From NCBI GenBank assembly GCA_903888655.1, contig CAISUR010000619.1:1-10371 (forward strand): a stretch of DNA of 10,371 bases. Reading direction: 5' to 3'. How positions within the stretch are numbered: the stretch's first letter is position 1; the number at the start of each line of letters is the position of its first letter. Positions 1-7,418 of the stretch are shown here, one piece after another. A program made the translations under genes and the position numbers. The notes under the pieces are model-generated. The model ran no database searches and was not told the origin of the DNA. It was given only the letters and a program-made list of their open reading frames with translations. This stretch comes from an uncultured Bacteroidota bacterium (lineage in GTDB: Bacteria; Bacteroidota; Bacteroidia; Flavobacteriales; Flavobacteriaceae).

Positions 1-1
1 A

Positions 2-31
2 AATGTGATTGCAGGCGAATTAGACGCTTAA
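2..31 (+). CDS. nuoD: NADH-quinone oxidoreductase subunit D, C-terminal end only (partial)
   Basis: The frame beginning at base 2 reads NVIAGELDA and stops with TAA at 29-31, five bases before the nuoE start. Known NuoD proteins end in a short conserved tail of the GE(V/L/I)D type, in E. coli GEVDR, and this fits that pattern. NuoD (49-kDa subunit) forms the quinone-binding cavity with NuoB and NuoH. Only nine residues are visible, so the call rests on this tail and on its place directly before nuoE in a canonical nuo order. It cannot be seen whether the gene is a separate nuoD or a nuoCD fusion. Confidence 0.72.
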   Translation, partial: NVIAGELDA

Positions 32-36
32 TAATT

Positions 37-567
37 ATGGAAAAAACACATTATACTCAAGAAATAAACATAACAGAATCATTGATGAATCGTATCAATG
101 AATTGATTAGTCATTATCCTGCAGATAGAAAAAAATCGGCTTTATTACCTGTTTTACACGAAGTTCAAGATGCTCACGACAATTGGTTGAGTATTGAATT
201 GCAAAACAAAGTAGCCGAAATATTAGAAATTCAACGTATTGAAGTATATGAAGTAGTTACTTTTTATACAATGTTCAACCAACGTCCTATTGGAAAATAC
301 ATGTTTGAATTTTGTCAAACCTCTCCTTGTTGTCAAAACGGAGTTGAAGATTTAATGGATTATACTTGTTCTAAATTGGGCGTAAAAGTGGGCGAACCTA
401 CACCAGACATGATGTTTGAAGTACGTGGTGTAGAATGTCTTGGTGCTTGTGGATATGCTCCAATGATGCAATTGGGCGATTTCTACCAAGAACATCTTAC
501 AAAAGAAAAAATCGATCAGTTGCTGGCTGATTGCAAAGACGGAAAAATCACTTTACACGATAAATAG
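37..567 (+). CDS. nuoE: NADH-quinone oxidoreductase subunit E (24-kDa, 2Fe-2S cluster N1a)
   Basis: This is a 176-residue cytoplasmic subunit with a thioredoxin-like fold that partners NuoF in the NADH-oxidising tip of complex I. The 2Fe-2S ligands of cluster N1a are plain: C93 and C98 (CQTSPC), then C134 and C138 (CLGAC). Their spacing C-x4-C-x35-C-x3-C is that of the family. The N-terminal helical part (about 10-80) includes the family segment around VVTFYTMF (73-80). Length is typical for bacterial NuoE (about 160-180). The ATG at 37 is chosen because it lies five bases after the nuoD stop and gives the full-length family N-terminus. The stop is four bases before nuoF. N1a is known to lie off the main electron path and is thought to tune flavin chemistry. 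No unusual features are seen. Confidence 0.97.
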   Translation: MEKTHYTQEINITESLMNRINELISHYPADRKKSALLPVLHEVQDAHDNWLSIELQNKVAEILEIQRIEVYEVVTFYTMFNQRPIGKYMFEFCQTSPCCQNGVEDLMDYTCSKLGVKVGEPTPDMMFEVRGVECLGACGYAPMMQLGDFYQEHLTKEKIDQLLADCKDGKITLHDK

Positions 568-571
568 TATC

Positions 572-1939
572 ATGGGAAGAAAAATATTATTAGACAAAAT
601 AAACGTTCCGGGCATTAAAACCTATGAAGTATATCGTCGTGAAGGCGGATATGCCTCAGTAGAAAAAGCCTTGAAAAAAATGACACCAGATGAAGTGGTT
701 GAAGAAGTAAAAACTTCTGGACTTCGTGGTCGTGGTGGTGCTGGTTTCCCTGCCGGAATGAAATGGAGTTTTATCGATAAAAAGTCGGGAAATCCAAGAC
801 ATTTAGTTTGCAATGCTGATGAGTCTGAACCGGGAACTTTTAAAGATCGTTACTTAATGGAGTACATTCCTCACCTATTAATAGAAGGAATGATTACCTC
901 AAGTTATGCGCTTGGTGCCAACTTATCTTATATCTACATTCGTGGTGAATATATGTGGGTGTACAAAATTTTAGAACGAGCTATCGCCGAGGCTAAAGCT
1001 GCCGGTTGGTTGGGAAAAAATATATTAGGTTCGGGTTACGATTTAGAACTTTTTGTTCAAATTGGAGGTGGAGCATACATCTGCGGAGAAGAAACAGCTC
1101 TTTTGGAAAGCCTAGAAGGAAATCGTGGCAATCCTAGATTGAAACCACCATTTCCAGCTGTGAAAGGGCTTTGGCAAAATCCAACCGTTGTAAATAATGT
1201 TGAAACCATTGCTGCCGTGCCTTGGATTGTTAATAATTCTGGTGCTGATTATGCCCGAATCGGAATTGGACGTTCAACAGGAACTAAATTAATTTCTGCC
1301 TCTGGAAATATTAAAAATCAAGGCGTTTACGAAATTGAATTGGGTATTTCTGTTTACGAATTCATGAATTCTGACGAATACTGCGGAGGTATGCAAACCG
1401 ACCGACCATTGAAAGCATTAGTGCCTGGAGGAAGTTCCGTGCCCATTTTGCCAGCTAATTTAATTTATAAAACTGCTGCAGGAGAAGACCGTTTGATGAC
1501 TTATGAAAGTTTGTCGGATGGTGGATTTGCAACAGGATCTATGTTAGGTTCTGGTGGATTCATCGTTTATGATGATCGAGCTTGTATAGTACGAAATACA
1601 TGGAATTTCTCCAGATTTTACCACCATGAAAGCTGTGGACAATGTACACCTTGTCGAGAAGGAACAGGTTGGTTAGAGAAAGTATTATGGAGAATAGAAA
1701 ACGGTCAGGGACGTGAAGAAGATATCGAATTGTTATGGAGTATCCAATCTAAAATTGAAGGCAACACCATTTGTCCTTTAGGTGATGCGGCTTCATGGCC
1801 AGTTGCAGCGGCAATTCGTCACTTTAAGGAGGAATTTGAATACCACATTCGTTTCCCAGAAAAAGTAAAAAATAGAGATCACTTTGTTTCTGAGCCATTT
1901 GAAAAAGTGAAACATCTTGTAAAACAGCAAACAGTATAA
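572..1939 (+). CDS. nuoF: NADH-quinone oxidoreductase subunit F (51-kDa; NADH, FMN and 4Fe-4S cluster N3)
   Basis: This 455-residue flavoprotein subunit oxidises NADH at FMN and passes electrons to cluster N3. The glycine-rich FMN/NADH motif GRGGAGFPAGMKW lies at 53-65, followed by the flavin-binding NADESEPGTFKDR at 81-93. The second conserved segment GAYICGEETALLES is at 167-180. The SLBB domain follows at about 235-335. The C-terminal Fe-S domain has SCGQCTPCREG at 354-364, giving N3 ligands C355, C358 and C361; the fourth is C401 in TICPLGDA. Length matches the family (about 430-460). The ATG at 572 is four bases after the nuoE stop. It is followed by the only sizeable intergenic gap in the operon, which contains an inverted repeat. 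All catalytic motifs are intact. Confidence 0.98.
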   Translation: MGRKILLDKINVPGIKTYEVYRREGGYASVEKALKKMTPDEVVEEVKTSGLRGRGGAGFPAGMKWSFIDKKSGNPRHLVCNADESEPGTFKDRYLMEYIPHLLIEGMITSSYALGANLSYIYIRGEYMWVYKILERAIAEAKAAGWLGKNILGSGYDLELFVQIGGGAYICGEETALLESLEGNRGNPRLKPPFPAVKGLWQNPTVVNNVETIAAVPWIVNNSGADYARIGIGRSTGTKLISASGNIKNQGVYEIELGISVYEFMNSDEYCGGMQTDRPLKALVPGGSSVPILPANLIYKTAAGEDRLMTYESLSDGGFATGSMLGSGGFIVYDDRACIVRNTWNFSRFYHHESCGQCTPCREGTGWLEKVLWRIENGQGREEDIELLWSIQSKIEGNTICPLGDAASWPVAAAIRHFKEEFEYHIRFPEKVKNRDHFVSEPFEKVKHLVKQQTV

Positions 1940-1942
1940 TTC

Positions 1943-2001
1943 GTTTCAAGTTTCAGGTTTCAGGTTGGATAACTTGGAACATGAAACTTTAAACTTGAAA
2001 C
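1943..2001. repeat. Imperfect inverted repeat made of GTTTCAR heptamers between nuoF and nuoG
   Basis: The left arm at 1943-1966 reads as three tandem heptamers, GTTTCAA, GTTTCAG and GTTTCAG, plus GTT. The right arm at 1978-2001, read on the minus strand from 2001, is GTTTCAA, GTTTAAA and GTTTCAT, plus GTT. The 24-base arms match at 21 positions, with the outer 11 perfect, and enclose an 11-base loop (1967-1977). An alternative smaller hairpin, CAGGTT-GGAT-AACTTG (1961-1976), overlaps the centre and would compete with the long stem. The element fills nearly all of the 73-base gap. It begins three bases after the nuoF stop and ends 11 bases before the nuoG ATG. From memory, similar GTTTCAAGTTTCAGG-type palindromes occur in intergenic regions of flavobacterial genomes, which would make this a dispersed REP-like element. 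There is no T-run right after the right arm, so it does not look like a classical terminator. In mRNA it would form a stem between the two cistrons. Confidence 0.85.
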
Positions 2002-2012
2002 AAATAAAATAA

Positions 2013-3059
2013 ATGAAAGTAACCATAGACGGTCAAGAAATTGAAGTAGCACCAGGAACAACCATCCTGCAGGCTGCTCGTATGATTGGTGGAGAATCCG
2101 TTCCGCCAGCCATGTGTTATTATTCTAAACTAAAGGGAACTGGTGGAAAATGCCGTTGCTGTTTAGTTGACGTTACAAAAGGTAGTGAAGCCGACCCAAG
2201 ACCTATGCCAAAATTAGTAGCATCTTGTGTTACTGGTTGTCAAGACGGAATGGAAGTAGCCAGCAAATCTTCTGAAAGAGTAACCGAAGCTAGAAAAGCA
2301 GTAACCGAATTCCTTTTGATAAATCACCCATTAGATTGTCCAGTTTGTGATCAAGCAGGAGAATGTGATTTGCAAAATTTATCATTCGAACACGGAAAAT
2401 CGGAAACGCGTTTCATCGAAGAAAAAAGAACATTCGAACCAGAAAATATTGGCCCTTATATTCAACTGCATATGAACCGTTGCATTGTTTGTCAACGTTG
2501 TGTTGAAGTAGCCGATCAATTGACAGATGGTAGAGTTCATGGCGTTTTAAATCGTGGGGATCATTCACAAATTTCAACTTGTGTTTCGGCAGCGATTGAT
2601 AACGAATTCTCTGGAAACATGATTGATGTTTGTCCGGTTGGAGCATTGACTGATAAAACTTTTAGATTCAAATCGAGAGTTTGGTTCAATAAACCCTTCA
2701 ATGCTCACAGAGAATGTACTACGCCGGGTTGTTGCGGAAAAACAACTTTATGGATGTTTGGAAACGAAATTCAAAGAGTTACCGCTCGTAAAGACGAATA
2801 CCACGAAGTAGAAGATTTCATCTGTAACACTTGTCGTTTCGACAAAAAAGAAGTTTCTGATTGGATTATTGAAGGGCCACGTAAATTTGAAAAAGATTCT
2901 GTTATCAATCAGAATAAAAAATATAATACTACTGATAAAGTTGTAATTGAAACTGAAAAAGGTATTTTGAGAGGAAGAGACATCGATCGTAAAAAAATCA
3001 GTATGGCGGAAATCGATTACAATGAAAAAATTGATGGTAATAAATTAGACACAAAATAA
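2013..3059 (+). CDS. nuoG: NADH-quinone oxidoreductase subunit G, short form (N1b, N4 and N5 clusters; no large molybdopterin-like domain)
   Basis: This 348-residue subunit links NuoF to NuoI by iron-sulfur clusters. The N-terminal 2Fe-2S ferredoxin domain (about 1-80) has N1b ligands C35, C47, C50 and C72. The His-Cys 4Fe-4S motif for N5 is H105, C109, C112 and C118 (HPLDCPVCDQAGEC). The N4 motif is C157, C160, C163 and C207 (CIVCQRC, then VCPVGAL). Residues about 220-285 resemble the small Fe-S subdomain that starts the molybdopterin-oxidoreductase-like part of long NuoG proteins. They hold C235, C240, C241, C271 and C274 in a spacing unlike the usual N7 motif. After about 288 there is only a charged, lysine-rich tail. 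E. coli NuoG is about 900 residues, so the large catalytic-like domain is missing. The reading frame ends cleanly with no remnant downstream, which suggests a natural short form and not a frameshift. The TAA at 3057-3059 overlaps the nuoH ATG by one base. Confidence 0.93.
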   Translation: MKVTIDGQEIEVAPGTTILQAARMIGGESVPPAMCYYSKLKGTGGKCRCCLVDVTKGSEADPRPMPKLVASCVTGCQDGMEVASKSSERVTEARKAVTEFLLINHPLDCPVCDQAGECDLQNLSFEHGKSETRFIEEKRTFEPENIGPYIQLHMNRCIVCQRCVEVADQLTDGRVHGVLNRGDHSQISTCVSAAIDNEFSGNMIDVCPVGALTDKTFRFKSRVWFNKPFNAHRECTTPGCCGKTTLWMFGNEIQRVTARKDEYHEVEDFICNTCRFDKKEVSDWIIEGPRKFEKDSVINQNKKYNTTDKVVIETEKGILRGRDIDRKKISMAEIDYNEKIDGNKLDTK

Positions 3060-4090
3060 TGGAGAGTGCATTTATAATTGAAAAAAGTATTTTCATTGTA
3101 GTCATTTTTGCTTTTACTATGATAATGGCAATGTATTCTACTTGGGCAGAACGAAAAGTAGCTGCTTTTCTTCAAGATAGAGTCGGACCAAATCGTGCTG
3201 GATGGGGTGGTTTGTTACAACCTCTTGCTGATGGTATGAAACTTTTTGCCAAAGAAGAATTTGAACCTAATACACCGAATAAATTTTTATTTTTCGTTGG
3301 GCCTGCCATTGCTATGAGTACAGCGTTAATGACAAGTGCTGTAATTCCTTGGGGAGATAAATTACACCTTTTTGGAAAAGATATTATTCTTCAAGCTACC
3401 GATATTGATGTGTCTTTATTATACATTTTTGGTGTAGTATCTATCGGTGTTTACGGAATTATGATTGGTGGTTGGGCTTCAAACAATAAGTTTTCCTTAA
3501 TGGGCGCAGTTCGAGCGGCTTCACAAATGGTTTCTTATGAAGTAGCGATGGGATTATCAATGATTGCATTATTAATGATGACTGGAACATTGAGTTTGAG
3601 AGAAATATCGGCTCAACAACACGGATTACATTGGAATGTTTTTTATCAACCTTTATCGTTCTTGATCTTCTTAATCTGTGCTTTTGCAGAAACTAATAGA
3701 ACACCTTTTGATTTAGCGGAATGTGAATCTGAATTAATTGGTGGTTACCACACCGAATATTCCTCCATGAAAATGGGATTTTATTTGTTTGCCGAATATG
3801 CTAATATGTTTATTTCATCAACGATAATTTCTGTTTTGTTCTTTGGCGGATATAATTATCCGGGTATGAGTTGGGCACTAGAACATTGGGGAGTAAATAT
3901 TGCGAATGTCATCGGAATGGGCGCTTTATTTGCAAAGTTGTGTTTCTTCATTTTCTTTTTTATGTGGATTCGATGGACCATACCAAGATTTAGATACGAT
4001 CAATTGATGAATTTAGGTTGGAAAATATTAATTCCGCTTTCAATCGTAAATATTATTATCACCGGAATTTGCATTTTAGCTTTTAAATAA
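3059..4090 (+). CDS. nuoH: NADH-quinone oxidoreductase subunit H (ND1-like, quinone-site membrane subunit)
   Basis: This 343-residue integral membrane protein sits at the junction of the two arms and forms the quinone channel with NuoB and NuoD. About eight hydrophobic helices are visible, beginning at residues 7-26. Family motifs in order: ERKVAAFLQDRVGPNRAG (31-48), the loop and helix around NKFSLMGAVRAASQMVSYE (143-161), the acidic region ETNRTPFDLAECESELIGGY (211-230) followed by HTEYSSMKMGFYLFAEYANM (231-250), and IRWTIPRFRYDQLMNLGW (304-321) near the C-terminus. The conserved acidic residues of the E-channel (E211, D218, E221, E223, E225) are present. Length is typical (about 320-350). 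The ATG shares its A with the last base of the nuoG stop (TAATG), which suggests translational coupling. No SD-like sequence separates the two genes. Confidence 0.98.
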   Translation: MESAFIIEKSIFIVVIFAFTMIMAMYSTWAERKVAAFLQDRVGPNRAGWGGLLQPLADGMKLFAKEEFEPNTPNKFLFFVGPAIAMSTALMTSAVIPWGDKLHLFGKDIILQATDIDVSLLYIFGVVSIGVYGIMIGGWASNNKFSLMGAVRAASQMVSYEVAMGLSMIALLMMTGTLSLREISAQQHGLHWNVFYQPLSFLIFLICAFAETNRTPFDLAECESELIGGYHTEYSSMKMGFYLFAEYANMFISSTIISVLFFGGYNYPGMSWALEHWGVNIANVIGMGALFAKLCFFIFFFMWIRWTIPRFRYDQLMNLGWKILIPLSIVNIIITGICILAFK

Positions 4091-4102
4091 GATACAGCAA
4101 TT

Positions 4103-4648
4103 ATGTCAACAGCAATACAAAGTATATCACTATCAGGTAAGAAAAAGCAAGTTTCCAATAAGGAAATGACTTTTCTAGAGAAACTATATCTGATTGCCAT
4201 TGTAAAAGGTTTGTGGATTACCATCAAACACTTTTTCAGAAAAAAAGCAACCATTCATTATCCAGAACAAGTACGTGCATTTAGTCCAGTGTATCGTGGA
4301 CAACACATGTTGAAACGAGATGAGCAAGGAAGAGAAAACTGCACCGCTTGTGGATTGTGTGCTTTATCATGTCCTGCGGAAGCTATAACAATGAAAGCAG
4401 AAGAACGCAAAAAAGGAGAAGAACATTTGTATCGAGAAGAAAAATATGCTTCTATTTATGAAATCAATATGCTTCGTTGTATTTTTTGCGGATTGTGCGA
4501 AGAAGCATGTCCAAAGGATGCTATCTACCTAACTATTTCGAAAGAATTAGTTCCAGCACAATACCACAGAGAAGATTTTATCTTTGGTAAAGATAAATTA
4601 GTGATGCCTTTAGAAATGGCGATGGCAAATACTAAAAATCTAAATTAA
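4103..4648 (+). CDS. nuoI: NADH-quinone oxidoreductase subunit I (TYKY; two 4Fe-4S clusters N6a and N6b)
   Basis: This 181-residue peripheral subunit carries electrons from NuoG to cluster N2 in NuoB. It has the two-cluster ferredoxin pattern. The first motif is C80, C83, C86 and C90 followed by P (CTACGLCALSCP). The second is C126, C129, C132 and C136 followed by P (CIFCGLCEEACP). As in other 8Fe ferredoxin folds, the fourth Cys of each motif is expected to serve the other cluster. An amphipathic, partly hydrophobic stretch at about 23-46 matches the N-terminal helices that lie along the membrane in known NuoI. The first 22 residues are a polar extension. The gene starts 12 bases after nuoH and stops two bases before nuoJ. 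Length is usual for the family (about 160-200). Confidence 0.97.
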   Translation: MSTAIQSISLSGKKKQVSNKEMTFLEKLYLIAIVKGLWITIKHFFRKKATIHYPEQVRAFSPVYRGQHMLKRDEQGRENCTACGLCALSCPAEAITMKAEERKKGEEHLYREEKYASIYEINMLRCIFCGLCEEACPKDAIYLTISKELVPAQYHREDFIFGKDKLVMPLEMAMANTKNLN

Positions 4649-4650
4649 TT

Positions 4651-5172
4651 ATGGCACCAGTACTTATATTATTTTACGTTTTAGCGGCACTCACTTTGTC
4701 AACTGCATTTTTGACAATTTACAGTAAAAATCCAATTCATAGTGCTATTTATTTAGTAATTTGTTTCTTCTCTATTGCTGGACATTATTTATTGTTCAAT
4801 GCGCAATTTTTAGCCATTGTACACATTATTGTTTATGCTGGTGCTATTATGGTTTTATTCTTGTTTACCATCATGTTAATGAATTTGAATAAAGAAGATG
4901 AAGTTCATAAACCACGTATTACTAGACTAGGAGCGATAACAGTATTGGTATTGCTTTCCACCGTTTTATTAGTGTTGTTTAGAAATTCGAAACCTTTCTT
5001 TGGCGATTATGCTCCTATTGAAGGCGACTTTCAATCGATTAAAAAATTAGGAACGGTGTTGTTGGATGGAAAAAATGGATTTATGGTTCCTTTTGAGTTT
5101 GCTTCAATCTTGCTTTTAGTAGCGATGATTGGTGCGGTATTATTGTCTAAAAAAGAAAAACAAGGAAAGTAA
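4651..5172 (+). CDS. nuoJ: NADH-quinone oxidoreductase subunit J (ND6-like membrane subunit)
   Basis: This 173-residue protein has five predicted transmembrane helices (about 2-22, 30-47, 53-78, 92-110 and 146-165). The third carries the family hallmark VYAGAIMVLFLFTIML (61-76). In known complex I structures this helix changes between a pi-bulge and an alpha form at the conserved Tyr-Ala-Gly segment (here Y62, A63, G64), linking the quinone site to the pumps. A polar loop at about 111-145 precedes the last helix, and a lysine-rich tail (SKKEKQGK) ends the protein. The ATG lies two bases after the nuoI TAA. The nuoK ATG follows one base after this stop, so the three genes are packed tightly. 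Confidence 0.96.
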   Translation: MAPVLILFYVLAALTLSTAFLTIYSKNPIHSAIYLVICFFSIAGHYLLFNAQFLAIVHIIVYAGAIMVLFLFTIMLMNLNKEDEVHKPRITRLGAITVLVLLSTVLLVLFRNSKPFFGDYAPIEGDFQSIKKLGTVLLDGKNGFMVPFEFASILLLVAMIGAVLLSKKEKQGK

Positions 5173-5173
5173 T

Positions 5174-5494
5174 ATGAACAATATTTTAAATCAAATAGGT
5201 ATAGAAAATTATATTTTTCTTTCGATATTACTCTTTTGTATTGGAGTTTTCGGAGTGTTATACAGACGAAATGCCATCATCGTATTCATGTCAATTGAAA
5301 TTATGCTGAATGCTGTAAACTTATTGTTTGTTGCGTTTTCAACTTATCATCAAGATGCCAAAGGACAAGTTTTTGTATTCTTTTCGATGGCTGTTGCTGC
5401 TGCAGAAGTTGCGGTAGGGTTGGCATTATTAGTATCCGTATTCCGAAATATTGGTTCGGTAGACATCTCAAATTTAAAAAATTTAAAAGGATAA
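5174..5494 (+). CDS. nuoK: NADH-quinone oxidoreductase subunit K (ND4L-like membrane subunit)
   Basis: This small membrane protein has 106 residues and three helices (about 12-29, 33-56 and 64-90). The two buried glutamates essential for proton transfer in the family are present: E42 in MSIEIMLNAVNL and E78 in AAAEVAVGLAL, matching E36 and E72 of E. coli. The same frame is open further upstream to an ATG at 5129, inside nuoJ. The start at 5174 is preferred because it gives the normal NuoK length (about 100-110) and avoids a charged 15-residue extension. It lies one base after the nuoJ TAA, and AAGGAA at 5162-5167 upstream is a modest SD-like match. The C-terminal tail (SVDISNLKNLKG) is polar. 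The stop is six bases before nuoL. Confidence 0.96.
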   Translation: MNNILNQIGIENYIFLSILLFCIGVFGVLYRRNAIIVFMSIEIMLNAVNLLFVAFSTYHQDAKGQVFVFFSMAVAAAEVAVGLALLVSVFRNIGSVDISNLKNLKG

Positions 5495-5500
5495 TCCCTA

Positions 5501-7408
5501 ATGGAGAATAGTTTAGTTTTACTCTTATTATTAGCCCCATTTGTTGGGTTCTTATTTAATGTTTTCTTAGGAAAAAAAGCTGGAAAATCCATTTCAGGTG
5601 CCATTGGAACAATTGCAGTAGCAGTTTCTTTTGTGGTAAGTGTGTGCTTTTTCATGCAATTAAATCAAACAGGAAAACCTATTTCAGTCAAATTATTTGA
5701 TTGGATTCAAATCGGAAAACTTCATGTAGATTTCGGAATTTTATTAGATCAACTATCGTTATTATGGTTATTATTCGTAACCGGAATTGGTTCGTTGATT
5801 CACTTATATTCCATAAGCTATATGCACGAAGACGACAATATGCACAAGTTTTTTGCGTATTTGAATTTATTCATCTTCTTCATGATAACGTTAGTGGTTG
5901 GAAGCAACTTATTAGTAATGTTTATCGGTTGGGAAGGCGTTGGATTGTGCTCCTACTTACTGATCGGGTTTTGGTATAAAAATCAAGATTATAACGATGC
6001 AGCAAAGAAAGCATTCATCATGAATAGAATTGGAGATTTAGGTTTCTTGATTGGGATATTCATTTTAGCTAGCTTATTTTCAACCCTGAATTTTGTTGAG
6101 ATGAAACAAGCTTTAGCTAATTATAATGTTAAAACATCTGATGTATTAATAACAATAATGCTTCCAATCGCTGCTTTATGCCTTTTCATCGGAGCAACTG
6201 GAAAATCGGCACAATTACCACTTTACACTTGGTTACCTGATGCAATGGCAGGACCAACTCCTGTTTCGGCATTGATTCACGCTGCAACAATGGTAACGGC
6301 TGGTATTTTCATGATTACAAGAATGAATTTCTTATTTGATTTAACTCCAGAAGTACAAAACATCATTGCAGTAGTTGGTGCAATAACCGCAGTAGTAGCG
6401 GCATCCATCGGGTTACTTCAAAATGACATCAAAAAAGTATTAGCTTATTCAACCGTATCCCAATTAGGGCTAATGTTTTTAGCATTAGGTTTGGGTGCTT
6501 ATAATGTTGCCGTTTTCCACGTAATTACACATGCTTTCTTTAAAGCATGTTTGTTCTTGGGTTCAGGTTCGGTTATTCACGCCTTACACGGCGAACAAGA
6601 CATGCGTAAAATGGGTGGTTTGCGCAAAGTAATGCCAATTACTTTTGCAACGATGTTGATTTCAACATTAGCGATTGCCGGTATTTTTCCATTTGCTGGA
6701 TTTTGGTCGAAAGATGAAATCTTAATGGTCGCTTTTGAACACAATAAAGCATTATGGATTGTTGGTTCAATAGCATCAATTATGACCGCTTTCTATATGT
6801 TTAGATTGATGTATTTGACCTTTTTCAGAGACTTTAGAGGAACCGATGAACAAAAACATCATTTACACGAAAGTCCGAGTTTAATTACGTTACCACTGAT
6901 AATTTTAGCAGCTTTAGCAACTGTTGGTGGTTTAATCAATTTGCCAAAACCTATCGGAAACGGTTGGTTGAATCACTTCTTAGAACCAATATTAGCTACT
7001 AAACATAAAGAAGAAAGTATCTTTGAAGGCAATGCTCTAATGTTAATGGGAATTGCCTTAACAGGTGCCATAATCGGAATTGTTTGGGCGTATTCTAAAT
7101 ACATCAAACAAGGATATGTTCCTAAAGAAGATTCAGAAATTACTGGTTTTTCTAAAACTATTTACAACAAATATTACGTTGATGAAGTATATACTGCATT
7201 AATTGTAAAACCAATAAACTCACTATCCAATTTCTTTAGGACTACATTAGAACCAGCTTTAGGTAATGTTGTTTATGGTCTTGGTTCGATTACAAACGAA
7301 ATTGGAAATCAAGGTAAAAAATTACAATCTGGTAGTATCGGATTGTATTTATTTGCCTTTGTAATTGGAGTTTTGGCATTAGTTAGTTATTTATTTTTAG
7401 CGCAATAA
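5501..7408 (+). CDS. nuoL: NADH-quinone oxidoreductase subunit L (ND5-like antiporter-type proton pump)
   Basis: This 635-residue distal pump subunit has about 16 membrane helices. Key residues of the Mrp-antiporter-like core are intact by motif: E145 in GWEGVGLCSYLLIGF, D179 in NRIGDLGF, K235 in GATGKSAQLPLYTWLPDAM, H260 in SALIHAATMV, H340, H344 and K348 in FHVITHAFFKA, and K404 and D405 in FWSKDEIL. The C-terminal part (about 510-635) holds the long lateral helix HL that runs along NuoM and NuoN, and a final anchoring helix (about 612-633). It includes the conserved KYYVDEVY region (557-564). The length is slightly above E. coli NuoL (613). The ATG lies six bases after nuoK, and nuoM follows ten bases after the stop. 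The HL region and gene context separate it from stand-alone Mrp antiporter subunits. Confidence 0.97.
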   Translation: MENSLVLLLLLAPFVGFLFNVFLGKKAGKSISGAIGTIAVAVSFVVSVCFFMQLNQTGKPISVKLFDWIQIGKLHVDFGILLDQLSLLWLLFVTGIGSLIHLYSISYMHEDDNMHKFFAYLNLFIFFMITLVVGSNLLVMFIGWEGVGLCSYLLIGFWYKNQDYNDAAKKAFIMNRIGDLGFLIGIFILASLFSTLNFVEMKQALANYNVKTSDVLITIMLPIAALCLFIGATGKSAQLPLYTWLPDAMAGPTPVSALIHAATMVTAGIFMITRMNFLFDLTPEVQNIIAVVGAITAVVAASIGLLQNDIKKVLAYSTVSQLGLMFLALGLGAYNVAVFHVITHAFFKACLFLGSGSVIHALHGEQDMRKMGGLRKVMPITFATMLISTLAIAGIFPFAGFWSKDEILMVAFEHNKALWIVGSIASIMTAFYMFRLMYLTFFRDFRGTDEQKHHLHESPSLITLPLIILAALATVGGLINLPKPIGNGWLNHFLEPILATKHKEESIFEGNALMLMGIALTGAIIGIVWAYSKYIKQGYVPKEDSEITGFSKTIYNKYYVDEVYTALIVKPINSLSNFFRTTLEPALGNVVYGLGSITNEIGNQGKKLQSGSIGLYLFAFVIGVLALVSYLFLAQ

Positions 7409-7418
7409 TTTTAAGAAA

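Noticed and set aside
622..813. Minus-strand open frame of 63 codons inside nuoF
   Set aside because: It lies wholly opposite conserved nuoF codons, resembles no family known to me and has no context of its own. The same holds for minus-strand frames at 2413-2646, 4000-4254, 5301-5540 and 5350-5655.
1965..1997. Possible internal Bacteroidota promoter (TTG at 1965-1967 and TAAACTTG at 1990-1997) before nuoG
   Set aside because: The -7 element has one mismatch, the spacing is 22 bases (a little long), and all the bases are explained by the heptamer repeat.
2013..3059. nuoG as a frameshifted or broken gene
   Set aside because: All expected N-terminal motifs are intact. No remnant of the large domain appears in another frame downstream, and nuoH starts at once.
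5129..5173. Upstream extension of nuoK from an ATG inside nuoJ
   Set aside because: It would add 15 charged residues not expected of NuoK. The ATG at 5174, one base after the nuoJ stop, gives the normal family length.
5701..5979. Alternative plus-strand frames inside nuoL (5701-5979) and nuoM (7532-7723)
   Set aside because: They overlap strongly conserved pump motifs in the real frame, and their translations look like out-of-frame readings.
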